Source of the DNA: Arachnia rubra
GTDB lineage: Bacteria; Actinomycetota; Actinomycetes; Propionibacteriales; Propionibacteriaceae
NCBI RefSeq assembly: GCF_019973735.1
Contig: NZ_AP024463.1
Location: 2,542,001-2,606,000, forward strand
Direction of reading: 5' to 3'
Length of the DNA: 64,000 nt
Program-made: the position numbers and the translations under genes
Shown here: piece after piece, positions 16,005 to 27,990 of the stretch
Numbering within the stretch: position 1 is the first letter of the stretch
Layout: the number at the start of each line of letters is the position of its first letter
Notes under the pieces: generated by a model
Told to the model about the DNA's origin: nothing
The model's input: only the letters and a program-made list of their open reading frames with translations
Databases searched by the model: none

Positions 16005-17012
16005 TCAGGCATTCAGCATGACCTGGCCGCCGGTGACGGGAACGGCCTGGCCGGTCTCGTAGGCCTGTTCGACGATGTAGTAGATGGCGCGCAGCACGTC
16101 GATGCCGGTGGTGCCGCGACGCATCGGGACCTTGGCCTCGTAGAACGCCTTGACGTCCTCGACGGTCTTCGCGCCGGGCACCTTGCCGGAGTTGAGGTAT
16201 TGCACGAACAGTCCCTTGTCGGGATCGGACCACAGCGGGCCGTCGTAGAAGTTGCCGGGGCACACGGCGTTGACCTTGATGCCGTGCTCCACCAGCTCCA
16301 GTGCGAACGACTGCACCAGCCCGATGCCGCCGAACTTGCTGCCGGCGTAGGCGCCGTTCTTGTTGGACCCGACCAGGCCGGATTTGGAGTTGATCTGGAT
16401 GATGTCGGTGAGCCAGCCGGGCGCGGTCTCACGCTGGCGGGCTAGCAGGCCACCCAGGTGTTTGGTGACCAGGAAGAACGCGACGTAGTTGATGTCGGTC
16501 GAGAGCTTGAACGCGGCCAGGTCCTGCTCCAGGACGGAACCGGCTCGCACGATTCCCGCATTGGAGATCACCAGGTCCAGGCCGCCGGTGGTGCGCTCCA
16601 CCTCCGCGGTCATGGCGGCGACGGAGTCCTCATCGCCGACGTTGACGGTGATGGGGTGGGTGCGATCGCGCCCCAGTTCGGCGCACTTGGCTGCGGCGCC
16701 GTCGCCGTTGAGATCGGCGATGTAGACGAAACAGCCCTGCTCCACCAGGCCCTTGGCGATCTCCGCGCCAAAGCCCTGGGCGCCACCCGTGACGAGGGCG
16801 ACGCGGCCGCTGATCTCGCGTTCCCCGCGCGCGGGGGCGGACACCTCGTAGGTCTCCTCCCCCATCCTCACGACCACCGGCAGGGTGACGTCGGCGGGGA
16901 CGGGGGTGGTCTTATCGAGGACGATGGCGGGATCAGCGTCGCTGGGACGCACCAGGACGGGGCGCCGCAGCGCGGTGAGGAACAGGCCTCGGACCGTGGG
17001 TGCATTACTCAT
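16005..17012 (-). CDS. Short-chain dehydrogenase/reductase
   Basis: This 335-residue protein has an extra N-terminal segment of about 70 residues before the SDR domain. The Rossmann turn is TGGAQGFGAEIA, followed by SNAG and the catalytic Ser and Y-x-x-x-K: INSKSG, then YAGSKFG. VNAVCPGNFYDGPLW is the usual post-catalytic loop. The pattern is closest to sugar-alcohol (sorbitol-6-phosphate-like) 2-dehydrogenases. It lies between the PHP-domain gene and the zinc-type dehydrogenase and probably acts on the same carbon source. The sugar or polyol is not identifiable. Confidence 0.8.
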   Translation of the reverse strand: MSNAPTVRGLFLTALRRPVLVRPSDADPAIVLDKTTPVPADVTLPVVVRMGEETYEVSAPARGEREISGRVALVTGGAQGFGAEIAKGLVEQGCFVYIADLNGDGAAAKCAELGRDRTHPITVNVGDEDSVAAMTAEVERTTGGLDLVISNAGIVRAGSVLEQDLAAFKLSTDINYVAFFLVTKHLGGLLARQRETAPGWLTDIIQINSKSGLVGSNKNGAYAGSKFGGIGLVQSFALELVEHGIKVNAVCPGNFYDGPLWSDPDKGLFVQYLNSGKVPGAKTVEDVKAFYEAKVPMRRGTTGIDVLRAIYYIVEQAYETGQAVPVTGGQVMLNA

Positions 17013-17029
17013 GATCAGTCACTTTCTGT

Positions 17030-18331
17030 TCAGGCCTTGGGTGCAGTGGCGGCGAGTTCCGTGGCATCGGCTCCGTCGGCATAGGCCCGGCCGAGCGGCG
17101 CGAAATCGTGGATGCGGGCGGCGAGCTGCTCAGGGGTGGGCCGGCCCTCGCCGAGCAGGTGCAGTGACGGGTCGACGGAGCTGAGGGCCTCGTGGGCGAC
17201 GAGTGCCCAGGTGGCCTCGTTGAGTCCGGCGAACTCGGGACGGCGCAGCTCGGGGCAGGTGAATGACTGGCGGGGCTGGTTGATGTCGACCCCGGAGATC
17301 TCCAGCATCCCGTGCCTGGCGGCCAGCTCGTGGACGCGTCGCAGCTGCTCAGGTGTGTTGCGGGGCGGCATGTACGTGACGGCCCGCAATCCTCGTTCGG
17401 CCATGGCGTCGAACAGCTCATCCAGGAACTCGTCCTCGAATTTCTCGGCCTTCTTGTCGCCCGTCGGTGAGGCCGACACGTCACCCAGGTAGGCGTAGGT
17501 GGCGATGGCCCCGACGGAGTCGGCGAAGGCGACGACCTCCTCGGCGGTCGGGCATTCGGTGGTGGGCTGGATGTAGATCCGCTCCAGATATTCAGACTTC
17601 AGCACACCCAGCAGGTCGTACATCAGGTGCGGGTTGTCCTCATCGGCCAGCACCGCTTCCAGGGCGGGCGGGATGGCAACACCCATCCCTCTCAGGCCTG
17701 TGACCAGCGCCTGGCCGCGGCCGAAGCCCGCGATCTGTGCGTCGGCCATCGCCGCCAGCAGGTGGCGCTCTGTGATGCCGCCGCCGGTCGCGTACTGGCT
17801 GCGCGCCACCATGCCGGACTCGGGGTCGAACGGGGCCAGGCCCAGTCCGGTGAGGATGTCGTTGGCGGACTGCGCCATCGCCAGGGTGCGCTGCAGCCGG
17901 GCCTCGCGTTTCGGGGCGAGCCACTCGGCGGTGCGCTGCCGGGCGGGGGCGGGCACGCCCTGCACGGTCATGTAGGCGATGCCTGCCGAGTCGGGGTTGT
18001 TGAGCTTCCGCGTCGCGAACGGACCGCCGGGGTCGAAGAAGGCCCGGCATTCGAAACCGGTCACGCTGCCCATTCCGAGGATGCGGGTGGCCTCGCTCAT
18101 CTCGGCGGCCGCGGCGATGGAGTCGTGGTCGACGGACCCGACTACCCGCAGCCCCGCGCGCCGGGCGCCCAGCGCAGCCCCGGACGGGGTGTAGGGGCTG
18201 AAGGAGTAGCAGGTGTGGATGTGGTTGTTGGACTCCGCCACCCACTGCGGGAAGGTCTCCCCGGCCGCGACGGCGCGCAGCGCGGCGAGACGTTCAGCCG
18301 GGGTAATCCCCGGGTTGTTTGTCTGGTTCAT
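17030..18331 (-). CDS. PHP-domain metallohydrolase
   Basis: This 433-residue protein opens its catalytic domain with NHIHTCYSFSPYTPSG (metal ligands H-x-H), followed by GSVDHDSIAAAAEM and a later conserved HE (VHELAARHGM). These are the metal-binding motifs of PHP phosphoesterases. A large insertion (residues about 100-260) separates the metal motifs, which is longer than in histidinol phosphatase-type members. It is cytoplasmic. In this operon it probably removes phosphate from, or hydrolyses, an intermediate. The substrate is unknown. GGAACC precedes the ATG. Confidence 0.75.
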   Translation of the reverse strand: MNQTNNPGITPAERLAALRAVAAGETFPQWVAESNNHIHTCYSFSPYTPSGAALGARRAGLRVVGSVDHDSIAAAAEMSEATRILGMGSVTGFECRAFFDPGGPFATRKLNNPDSAGIAYMTVQGVPAPARQRTAEWLAPKREARLQRTLAMAQSANDILTGLGLAPFDPESGMVARSQYATGGGITERHLLAAMADAQIAGFGRGQALVTGLRGMGVAIPPALEAVLADEDNPHLMYDLLGVLKSEYLERIYIQPTTECPTAEEVVAFADSVGAIATYAYLGDVSASPTGDKKAEKFEDEFLDELFDAMAERGLRAVTYMPPRNTPEQLRRVHELAARHGMLEISGVDINQPRQSFTCPELRRPEFAGLNEATWALVAHEALSSVDPSLHLLGEGRPTPEQLAARIHDFAPLGRAYADGADATELAATAPKA

Positions 18332-18519
18332 GTGGTTCCTTAGATCACTGCGTCAGGTCACTGCGTCCCCTGCCCACCGCGCCGGTCCGCTGGCCTTATC
18401 CCAGGCTTGCTGGCGTTATCGCTGTCTGCTGGCTTCACAGCACAGGCAAACGTGAATAAGGCCAGCACACTGGCGTCAGGACCAGCGGATACGGACCGGA
18501 CGAGGTGGGCGCGACGAGC
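18332..18519. other. 188-bp gap inside the operon with an 11-bp inverted repeat
   Basis: GCTGGCCTTAT at 18389-18399 pairs with ATAAGGCCAGC at 18456-18466, with further TGGC/GCTGG repeats between. The genes on both sides run the same way, so this may be an attenuator, an RNA-stability hairpin or an internal promoter region separating the E1 gene from the PHP gene. Confidence 0.4.
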
Positions 18520-20979
<2,460 letters not shown>

Positions 20980-20999
20980 GTGTTTTCTCTCCTTATCGC

Positions 21000-22367
21000 T
21001 CAGGCCTTGGCAGCCCAGGCGGCCTCTCGGATCAGTTCACTAACGGTGGGATGGGGGAAGACCAGCTGGCGCAGGTCGGTGAGATTAAGCTCGGTCTCCA
21101 GGACGGCGGAGGCGCCCCAGATCATCTCGGCGGCGTAGCTGCCGATCACGTGGATGCCCAGCACCTGCCGGGTGCCGGCGTCGAGGATCAGCTTGGTGAG
21201 GCCGGGGGCCTGGAGACCGTTCTCGGCGACGAAGCGCCCGGACATGTAGCCGGGGACGCTGGCGGTGACGACCTTGCGTCCCTGCTTCTTCGCAGCGGCC
21301 TCCGTCAGTCCGATGCCCGCGCACTCGGGGGCGGTGTAGACGGCCCACGGAATGGTGTGCCAGCGCATCACCTCGCCGCGCCGGTGGGCCTTAGGGTCGA
21401 TGATGTTGGCGGCAGCCACCTCCCCCATGCGGTAGGCGGCGTGCGCCAGCAGGCTGCGGCCGGTGACGTCGCCGATGGCCCAGACGTTCGGCAGGTTGGT
21501 GCGCATCCGGTCGTCGACGACCACGCCGCGGCCGGAGTACTCCAGCCCGCTCTGCTCAGCACCCCAGCCCTCGACGGCGGGCTTGCGGCCGACGGCCATC
21601 AGCACGTAGTCGGCCTCCACCGACTCCTCGGTGCCGTCGGCGGTGGTCCAGCTGACCTTGCCGCCGTCGATCGAGGTGACGCGGCAGCCGAGTGTGAAGG
21701 TGACCTGTTTCAGGGCCTTGCGGAGCTGCGCAGCCACCTCGTCGTCGGCGAAGGGCACGATCTCCGGCAGCATCTCGACCACGGTGACCTCGGTGCCCAG
21801 CATCGAGTAGAGGCTGGCGAACTCCACGCCGATCACCCCGCCACCGATCACGGCCAGGCGTTTCGGCACCTCGGGCAGTGACAGGGCCCCGGTGGAGTCG
21901 ATGACCTTCGGGTTGTCGGCTGCTCCCGGGATGGGTGGCATGACGGGCACCGACCCGGTGGCCAGGATCACGTGCTCAGCGGTGTGGCTGGTGCCGTCGA
22001 CGGTGACTCTGCCGGGACCGTCGAAGGTGCCATGTCCCTTGACGACGGTAACCCCGGCCTTCTTCTCCGTGGCGCCAACACCGCCGACGAGGGTGGATAC
22101 CACCTTGTCCTTCCACTTCTGCAGCGCGGGCCAGTCGACGCTGATGCCCTCCACTGTGACGCCGAACTGGGCGCCGTGGCGGGCGTGGTCGTAGGTTTTG
22201 GCAGCCCCGAGGAGGGTTTTGGTGGGGATGCAGCCCACGTTCAGGCAGGTGCCGCCCAGGGCTTCGGCCTCCACGAGGAGCACCTTCTTGCCGGCATGGC
22301 CGAGCCGTTCAGCGGCGATGTAGCCGCCCGGGCCGCCGCCCAGCACGATGACGTCGAAGTCGGTCAT
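21000..22367 (-). CDS. lpdA: Dihydrolipoyl dehydrogenase (E3)
   Basis: This 455-residue flavoprotein reoxidises the lipoyl group of E2. It has the FAD dinucleotide turn [13 protein letters not shown] at residue 7, the redox disulfide [13 protein letters not shown], the NAD turn [28 protein letters not shown] and the C-terminal His-Glu pair in [13 protein letters not shown]. Length and motifs are normal. It lies 11 bases from the E2 gene upstream and 20 from the E1 gene downstream, so the three are cotranscribed. Gene symbol by function; a second lpd elsewhere in the genome is possible. Confidence 0.92.
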   Translation of the reverse strand: MTDFDVIVLGGGPGGYIAAERLGHAGKKVLLVEAEALGGTCLNVGCIPTKTLLGAAKTYDHARHGAQFGVTVEGISVDWPALQKWKDKVVSTLVGGVGATEKKAGVTVVKGHGTFDGPGRVTVDGTSHTAEHVILATGSVPVMPPIPGAADNPKVIDSTGALSLPEVPKRLAVIGGGVIGVEFASLYSMLGTEVTVVEMLPEIVPFADDEVAAQLRKALKQVTFTLGCRVTSIDGGKVSWTTADGTEESVEADYVLMAVGRKPAVEGWGAEQSGLEYSGRGVVVDDRMRTNLPNVWAIGDVTGRSLLAHAAYRMGEVAAANIIDPKAHRRGEVMRWHTIPWAVYTAPECAGIGLTEAAAKKQGRKVVTASVPGYMSGRFVAENGLQAPGLTKLILDAGTRQVLGIHVIGSYAAEMIWGASAVLETELNLTDLRQLVFPHPTVSELIREAAWAAKA

Positions 22368-22378
22368 TTCTTTTCCTC

Positions 22379-23740
22379 TCAGCTCAGGACGGCGATCTCG
22401 ATGTTCTCCAGGAAGGCCACCAGGTCCTTCAGGAACCGGGCCGCGTCGGCACCGTCGATAACCCGGTGGTCGGCGGTCAGCGACAACCCGATGCGCTGCT
22501 CGGTGCGGACCTGGCCGTCCTCGTCGGTGTAGGCGCGCGGGAAGATGGCGTCGACGCCGAGGATGGCGGTCTGCGGCACGTTGAGCAGCGGGGTGAAGCT
22601 CTCGATCCCGAAGCCGCCCAGGTTGGAGACGGTGAAGGTGGCGCCGCTCAGCAGGTCGGGGTTGATGTTGCCGTCGATGGCCTGCGCTGCCAGGTCCTTG
22701 CTGATGGCCGAGAACTGGCCGAGGCTGAGCCGGGAGGCATCCCGGATGGTCGGCACGAGCAGGCCGCGGGGGGTGTCACAGGCGAAGCCCAGGTGGACGC
22801 GCTCGAAGGTGGTGAGCACACCGTCGACGAGGTGGGCGTTGTGCGCGGGATGCCTGGCAGCGGTCTTGACGGCTGCGAACCCGACGAGGTCGCCGATGGT
22901 CACCTTGTTCATGCCGAGCACCGGGTCGGAGTTCTTGAGCCGTTTGCGCATCTCCAGCAGGCCCTGAGCCCGCGCGGTGGTGGTGTAGGTGAGCTGCGCG
23001 GAGCTGGCCAGGGAGTGCATCATCCGCTCGGAGATCACCTTGCGAATGCCCTTCAGCGGGGTCTCGGTGTAGGGGCCGGGGAAGCCGGAGTCCGCGGCGG
23101 CGGCTGGCGCCGTCGTCGGGGCCGAGGCCTCCTCCACCGGGGCGGCGGGAGCGGTGAGGTCGGCCTGGCTGACGCGGCCGCCAAGGCCGGTGCCCTCTCC
23201 CGCGACCGCTCCGGCTCGGGCTGCCGCCTTGGTGGTGCCGTCGGCGACGGCGGCGACGTCACGGGCGATGACGCGACCCCCAGGGCCGGTCCCGGCGGGC
23301 ACCGCTGCGATGTCGATGCCCTCGGCGGCTGCCAGGTTCCGGGCGCGGGGGCTTGAACCATACGCACCGTCGGCTGGGGCAGCTGCCGCAGTGGCGGCGG
23401 GGGCAACGGGAGCTTCGGCGGCGGGCTCTGGAGCGGCCTCGGGTCCTGGTTCGGCGGCACCGCTGAACCCCACGTCGGCCAGCGCTGGGGCGGGGTCTTC
23501 GCCCGGTTCGCCGACCACGAGGAGGGGCTGCATGACGGGGACGTCGTCGCCTTCCTCCCACAGCAGCTTCAGCACGGTGCCGGAGGCGGTGCTCGGCACC
23601 TCCATGGAGGCCTTGTCGGTCTCCACCTCGCAGAGGATGCCGTTCTCGGCGATGGTGTCGCCCTCTGTGACCGACCAGGACACGATGAGACAGGACTCAA
23701 CGCTGTTCCCGAGAGCCGGCATGACGATGACGGTTGCCAT
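22379..23740 (-). CDS. Dihydrolipoamide acyltransferase (E2)
   Basis: This 453-residue protein has an N-terminal lipoyl domain with the lipoyl Lys at about residue 43 (VETDKASME), an Ala-Pro-rich linker, a peripheral subunit-binding domain (SSPRARNLAAAEGID, near residue 135) and a catalytic domain ending with the HxxxDG signature in DHRVIDGADAARF. A second, shortened copy of the binding motif (GTGLGGRVSQADL) follows the first, which is odd. It belongs to the operon E2-E3-E1. The lipoate-protein ligase at 53074 in this window could load its lysine. Confidence 0.9.
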   Translation of the reverse strand: MATVIVMPALGNSVESCLIVSWSVTEGDTIAENGILCEVETDKASMEVPSTASGTVLKLLWEEGDDVPVMQPLLVVGEPGEDPAPALADVGFSGAAEPGPEAAPEPAAEAPVAPAATAAAAPADGAYGSSPRARNLAAAEGIDIAAVPAGTGPGGRVIARDVAAVADGTTKAAARAGAVAGEGTGLGGRVSQADLTAPAAPVEEASAPTTAPAAAADSGFPGPYTETPLKGIRKVISERMMHSLASSAQLTYTTTARAQGLLEMRKRLKNSDPVLGMNKVTIGDLVGFAAVKTAARHPAHNAHLVDGVLTTFERVHLGFACDTPRGLLVPTIRDASRLSLGQFSAISKDLAAQAIDGNINPDLLSGATFTVSNLGGFGIESFTPLLNVPQTAILGVDAIFPRAYTDEDGQVRTEQRIGLSLTADHRVIDGADAARFLKDLVAFLENIEIAVLS

Positions 23741-23749
23741 TGGTTTCTC

Positions 23750-24502
23750 CTAGACGATGCGGACGTGGGTGTGTTCCTTGAGGGCCTCCACGGCGTCGTC
23801 GGGGAGACCAGAGTCGGTGATGATGCCGGTGACGGCTTTCAGCGGCAGGAACGAGACGAAACCCGCCTGCCCGAACTTGGAGGAGTCGGCGACGAGCCAG
23901 GTCTGCTCGGCGCGTTCCTGCATGGTGGTGGCCACCTGGGCTCCCTCAACGAAACGCGTCGTCAGGCCGCGTTCCGGAGAGAACCCGTCGGTGCCGAGGA
24001 AGGCGATGCGGGTGTTGAAGTCGGCGATGGCCCGCTCGGCCAGGGGCCCGACGAACGATTCCGACTCCGGCCGGAAGACCCCGCCCGTGAGGATGATGTT
24101 CAGCGCCGGGTTGGTGCGGGCGTTGTTGAAAACCAAGGCAGAGTTGGTGACGATCTGCACGCCGCGCTGCCCGCTCAGGTAGCGGGCTATGAGCGCGGCG
24201 GTGGTGCCGGCCTCGATCATGACGGTGTCATCATCTGTGATGAGTTCGGCGGCAGCCTGGGCGATCTTCTCCTTGGCCTCGACGTTGATCTGCTGGCGCT
24301 GGAGGATGCCCTGCAGGGTGATGGGCCGCGCCCCGCCGCGGGTGCGTACCAGCATCCCCTGCTGTTCCAGGGAGCGGAGGTGCCCGCGGATCGTCACCTC
24401 GGAGACCCCGAAGTCGCTGGCGAGCCCGGAGACGCTCAGCCGGCCGTCGTCGGCCAGCTTCGCGAGAATCGCGTTCTCGCGTTCTGTGCGTTCCACCGCC
24501 AT
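23750..24502 (-). CDS. DeoR-family transcriptional regulator
   Basis: This 250-residue regulator has an N-terminal HTH (LSVSGLASDFGVSEVTIRGH, then LEQQGMLVRTRGGA) and a C-terminal sugar-phosphate sensing domain (DDTVMIEAGTTAALIARYL, IVTNSALVF, LTGGVFRPESESFVG, FLGTDGFSPERGLTT). It is the first gene of the minus-strand operon, 9 bases before the E2 gene, so it probably controls its own operon. Family members respond to phosphorylated sugars, which supports a sugar or polyol substrate for the pathway. A plausible operator lies just upstream at 24525-24541. Confidence 0.88.
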   Translation of the reverse strand: MAVERTERENAILAKLADDGRLSVSGLASDFGVSEVTIRGHLRSLEQQGMLVRTRGGARPITLQGILQRQQINVEAKEKIAQAAAELITDDDTVMIEAGTTAALIARYLSGQRGVQIVTNSALVFNNARTNPALNIILTGGVFRPESESFVGPLAERAIADFNTRIAFLGTDGFSPERGLTTRFVEGAQVATTMQERAEQTWLVADSSKFGQAGFVSFLPLKAVTGIITDSGLPDDAVEALKEHTHVRIV

Positions 24503-24524
24503 CGCTGGAGCCTTCCGTTTACTT

Positions 24525-24541
24525 ACGAAATTCTTTCGTTT
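24525..24541. promoter_or_regulatory. Putative DeoR-type operator
   Basis: ACGAAATTCTTTCGTTT contains an inverted repeat (ACGAAA, TTTCGT around three bases) and the TTTCGTTT word found in several DeoR-family operators. It is 23 bases upstream of the DeoR start and lies between it and the divergent aldolase gene. Confidence 0.45.
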
Positions 24542-24584
24542 GACCTACGATACCGCATCGATTCAGGGCGTCAAACGGCGATAA

Positions 24585-24707
24585 CGCAAGCTACCCGGAG
24601 CGGCGGAACAGCTGTACCTACTGGGCCAGGCACAGGGCAAGCAGGCCTTGGACGACTCGGCGATCATCACCGTCATCGCCCCTGAGAAAAACCACGGGAA
24701 ACAGTAA
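24585..24707 (+). pseudogene. Possible C-terminal gene remnant
   Basis: After an in-frame TAA at 24582, an open frame of 40 codons to TAA 24705-24707 reads EQLYLLGQAQGKQALDDSA, then IITVIAPEKNHGKQ. It has no start codon or ribosome binding site of its own. The composition is protein-like, but I recognise no family. It sits in the 386-bp spacer between the DeoR and aldolase genes; the rest of that spacer has no other frame I can support. Confidence 0.25.
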
Positions 24708-24888
24708 GGGCCGGGTGGCCCCTGCTCATTGCCGGCACGGTGAAACTCACCTGCGGGCCCGTCGATCCGGGTTTATGCGACCGCCTGAACCGCCTTGACG
24801 CAGGTAGGCCAATGCCCCGCCGGCTTCTGCTCATCTCGGCTGCACCCCACGTCAGCGCGGCATCACGGTGGCGTTAGAGTCACTCGTC

Positions 24889-25563
24889 ATGGATATCCTG
24901 TTCGACACGGCCAACCTCGACGACATCGAGCGGCTGACCCCGATCTATCCCGTCACCGGCGTGACAACGAATCCCACGATCCTCAAGGCGGAGGGCAAGG
25001 TCGACTTCTACGCTCACTTCCGCCGGATTCGCGAGATCATCGGCCCCGACCGCACCCTGCATGTGCAGGTCCTCGCCAAGGACGCGAAGGGCATGATCGA
25101 CGATGCTCACAAGCTGCTCGACAAGATCGACGACAAGGTCTACCCCAAGATCCCGACCACCGAGGCGGGCATCGCGGCGATGCGCCACCTGAAGGCCGAG
25201 GGAGTCAAGGTCACTGCGACCGCGATCTACTCCAAGACCCAGGGCTTCCTGGCGATCGCTACCGGCGTCGACTACCTGGCGCCCTACTACAACCGGATGC
25301 AGTCGCTCGACATCGACACCCGCGGCACCCTGGAAGCCCTCGCCGGCTTCATCCGCCGGTTCGACGCGCCCAGCAAGATCATGGCGGCAAGCTTCAAGAA
25401 CGTCTCCCAGGTCTCCCACGCCCTTGAGGCGGGCGCCGACGCCGTGACCCTGCCGCCGAAGCTGCTGCGGGCCGCGCTCTCCGCGCCGGGCATCGAGGCC
25501 GCCGTCGATGCCTTCATCAGCGACTGGAAGAAGATCTACGGCACCACGTCCCTGCCCGACTGA
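24889..25563 (+). CDS. Transaldolase-like fructose-6-phosphate aldolase
   Basis: The protein has about 224 residues from ATG 24889. It matches the short transaldolase/fructose-6-phosphate aldolase family: LFDTANLDDIERL, GVTTNPTIL, the Schiff-base Lys in VYPKIPTTEAG, TATAIYSKTQGFLA and APYYNRM. It cleaves fructose 6-phosphate or a similar sugar phosphate to dihydroxyacetone and glyceraldehyde phosphate, or transfers a three-carbon unit. It is divergent from the DeoR gene, so the shared operator region may control both. This supports a sugar-phosphate role for the whole cluster. Confidence 0.85.
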   Translation: MDILFDTANLDDIERLTPIYPVTGVTTNPTILKAEGKVDFYAHFRRIREIIGPDRTLHVQVLAKDAKGMIDDAHKLLDKIDDKVYPKIPTTEAGIAAMRHLKAEGVKVTATAIYSKTQGFLAIATGVDYLAPYYNRMQSLDIDTRGTLEALAGFIRRFDAPSKIMAASFKNVSQVSHALEAGADAVTLPPKLLRAALSAPGIEAAVDAFISDWKKIYGTTSLPD

Positions 25564-25744
25564 TGTAGAGATTTCAATTATGCATTCATTGACTTTCGGA
25601 CAGGCCTAAAACGTCTTTTCGTTTTCACTGCGCTCGGAGGGACAACGTTGATAGCGTGTCTCCGGCCTGCCCTAAGAGGGGAGGGTGACACATACGCGCC
25701 AGGCCTGAGTCCGGTTTGACGCGCCCTGAAGGAAGAAGCCCGGA

Positions 25745-27049
25745 ATGAGTTTGGAATATCCAAGATCCACGCTGGCAGCCCTAGCAGCCTCTGCCTTATT
25801 GCTGTCTGCCTGTGCGGGATCACCGCAGCCCTCAGCACCGTCCTCAGCCAGCTCCCCAGCACAATCCGCGGCCACGGACTGCGCGACCCTGCCCGCCGAT
25901 CCGGGCTGGTACGGCGACAATCATGACCGCCTCGCCGCCATGATCAAGGAGAAGGGCAAGTGCGGTGGCGACGGTGATGTGGCAAGTGGGGCGCCGCTGG
26001 CGTTATTCGATTGGGACAATACCGTCGTCAGAAACGATATCGGCGATGCCACCACGTTCTGGATGATAGCCAACGGCAAGATATTGCAGCCCAATGACTG
26101 GGCTGAGGTGAGCACTTTCCTGACATCGGCGGCGGTGCAGGAGCTGACGTCATCCTGCAGCGCCCTGGCCGAGCCCGGACATCCGCTTCCCACCAACACT
26201 GAGGATGGCGTGGCATGCGCTGACGCAATTCTCTCGGTCTACTCCGAGGGCAAGACCACCGGCGGTGAGAAGGCATTCGAGAACTATAACGCCCGCCGCA
26301 TCGAACCTCAGTACGCTTTCGCCGCCCAGCTGCAAGCCGGATACACCGACCAGGACGTCACGGCCTTCGCAACCCAGGCCCGGGAACAGAACCTGGCAGC
26401 CGAGCAGGATGCGACCCAGAAGGTCGGGTCGAAGGAGGTCACCGGCTGGGTGCGGTACTACGACCAGGTCACCAGCCTGATCAAGACACTGAAAGAGAAC
26501 GGCTTCGACGTGCGGATCATCTCGGCCTCCGCCGAACCCGTGGCCCGCGTGTGGGCCGAGCCCCTGGGCCTGACCGGGAACAAGGTGATGGGTGTGGCCG
26601 TGGAGCACGACGACGACAAGATCACCACGAAGCTGAAGCCCTGCGGCGGCGACGAGGCCGGCATGCCCTACATCGAGGGCAAGCGGTGCCGCGTGAACCA
26701 GGACGTCTTCGGCATCACCGGTCCGGACGCCTTCAAGCAGGCTCCGGAGGGGCAGCGGCCCGCGTTCAGCGCCGGCGACTCCGACACCGACGTCACCTTC
26801 CTGACCGACGCCACCGCGCTGCGGCTGGCCATCAACCGGAACAAGGTCGAGCTGATGTGCAATGCCTACGACAATGAGGACGGCAAGTGGCTCATCAACC
26901 CGATGTTCATCGAGCCGAAAGGCCAGCGGGAAGAGCCCTACCCCTGCTCCACCAACGGCGAGATCCTGCCTGACGGCAGCACCGGACCGCTGAAGGACAT
27001 TTCAGGCAACCTGATCGAAGACCAGAAGGACACGGTTTTCGGCGGCTGA
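25745..27049 (+). CDS. HAD-family phosphatase lipoprotein
   Basis: This 434-residue protein begins with a signal peptide and lipobox (LLLSACAGSP), so it is membrane-anchored outside the cell. HAD motif I is LFDWDNTVVRND (near residue 88), with an Asp pair D-x-D that fits phosphate transfer. A late motif is SAGDSDTDVTFLTD (near 340). The sizeable cap region has several cysteines. It resembles the phosphoserine-phosphatase-like secreted enzymes of actinobacteria. A 180-bp spacer upstream shows no feature beyond a likely promoter. A bidirectional terminator follows. Confidence 0.82.
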   Translation: MSLEYPRSTLAALAASALLLSACAGSPQPSAPSSASSPAQSAATDCATLPADPGWYGDNHDRLAAMIKEKGKCGGDGDVASGAPLALFDWDNTVVRNDIGDATTFWMIANGKILQPNDWAEVSTFLTSAAVQELTSSCSALAEPGHPLPTNTEDGVACADAILSVYSEGKTTGGEKAFENYNARRIEPQYAFAAQLQAGYTDQDVTAFATQAREQNLAAEQDATQKVGSKEVTGWVRYYDQVTSLIKTLKENGFDVRIISASAEPVARVWAEPLGLTGNKVMGVAVEHDDDKITTKLKPCGGDEAGMPYIEGKRCRVNQDVFGITGPDAFKQAPEGQRPAFSAGDSDTDVTFLTDATALRLAINRNKVELMCNAYDNEDGKWLINPMFIEPKGQREEPYPCSTNGEILPDGSTGPLKDISGNLIEDQKDTVFGG

Positions 27050-27066
27050 GAAATCGGACAGAATAT

Positions 27067-27103
27067 TCGACGGTTCAGCGGCATCTGTCTGCTGAACCGT
27101 CGA
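27067..27103. terminator. Bidirectional terminator between convergent genes
   Basis: TCGACGGTTCAGC (27067-27079) and GCTGAACCGTCGA (27091-27103) form a perfect 13-bp stem with an 11-base loop, between the HAD lipoprotein and AraC stop codons. The weak T tract on both sides suggests both genes use it. Confidence 0.75.
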
Positions 27104-27131
27104 AATACCACGAAATATCTTCGGCCGAAGA

Positions 27132-27956
27132 TTATTGGCTGCCGCGTTGCCTGGCGTAGGTGACGGGCGTCAGGCCGGTCACGGATTTGAAGTCCCGCTG
27201 GAAATGCGCCTGGTCGGCGTATCCGAGCGACGCGGCAAGGTCAGCCAGCCCGGAGGCATCCCCTGCCAGATGCCGGGCGGCCTCCTGAAGTCTTCTGCGG
27301 CGGATCAGCCACTTCGGCGTCAGGCCGATCCGCTCAGCGGACAGGCGTTGCAGAAAACGCTCGTTCACCCCGAAACGCTCGCAGATCTGACTGACCCGCT
27401 GGATGCCGGCCTCACTCTCGACGGCACGTACGACGGCGTTGACGACAATCCCGTCCTTGTCCACCGGCAGCAGCTTCCGCAGCGCGGTTTCCATGACGGC
27501 GACCGCGGTCTCCCGGCTCACCGGGTCGTTGGGATCGGTCATGCTGGCCCGCACATCGGTGACCAGGCGGTGAACGTCCGGCAGCCCCGAGTCCGCGAGA
27601 TCCATCTGCCCGTCGGTGAGCGTTGAGACATCCGCCCCGATCAGGCGCTGGCCGACGGCAGGCTGCAGCATCACCCCGACGGCCCATCCCCGGCCGGTGA
27701 GTCGTTTGGTGGCGAGCCCTGTCGTGGGACCGATGAGGCTGGCATAGTCGTTTCCGACCACCACCAGGCAAACCGGGTACTGCAGGACGCGCTGCACCGA
27801 AACCCACCCAGGCGCGAGATCCCACACCGGAACCCAGTAGCGGCGTACCACATCGGCCAGGCCGGGCCGGGGCGCGAATCTGTAGACCGGCGGGCTGAAG
27901 CCACGGTCGTCGGCCAGCTGCGCGGGCTCCAGAAAAGCTGTGTCGTATTCGTTCAA
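27132..27956 (-). CDS. AraC-family transcriptional regulator
   Basis: The protein has about 274 residues from TTG 27956, chosen because GGAGGGAAGG lies directly upstream. An ATG start at 28133 would run through the divergent gene. The C-terminal third has two HTHs: RVSQICERFGVNERFLQRL, then GLADLAASLGYADQAHFQRD, followed by FKSVTGLTPVTYARQ. The N-terminal domain (FAPRPGLADVVRRYWVP) is like the DUF6597-type sensor of this AraC subgroup. It is divergent from the DinB-like gene at 27991, with only 34 bases between starts, so both probably share regulation. Confidence 0.85.
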   Translation of the reverse strand: MNEYDTAFLEPAQLADDRGFSPPVYRFAPRPGLADVVRRYWVPVWDLAPGWVSVQRVLQYPVCLVVVGNDYASLIGPTTGLATKRLTGRGWAVGVMLQPAVGQRLIGADVSTLTDGQMDLADSGLPDVHRLVTDVRASMTDPNDPVSRETAVAVMETALRKLLPVDKDGIVVNAVVRAVESEAGIQRVSQICERFGVNERFLQRLSAERIGLTPKWLIRRRRLQEAARHLAGDASGLADLAASLGYADQAHFQRDFKSVTGLTPVTYARQRGSQ

Positions 27957-27990
27957 TACACCCTTCCCTCCCCCGGCAACACTAGCCAGC

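Noticed and set aside
14826..16445. 539-codon plus-strand frame opposite the dehydrogenase and SDR genes
   Set aside because: It is rich in V, G, D, H and R as expected of antisense frames in high-GC genes, and spans two well-supported genes.
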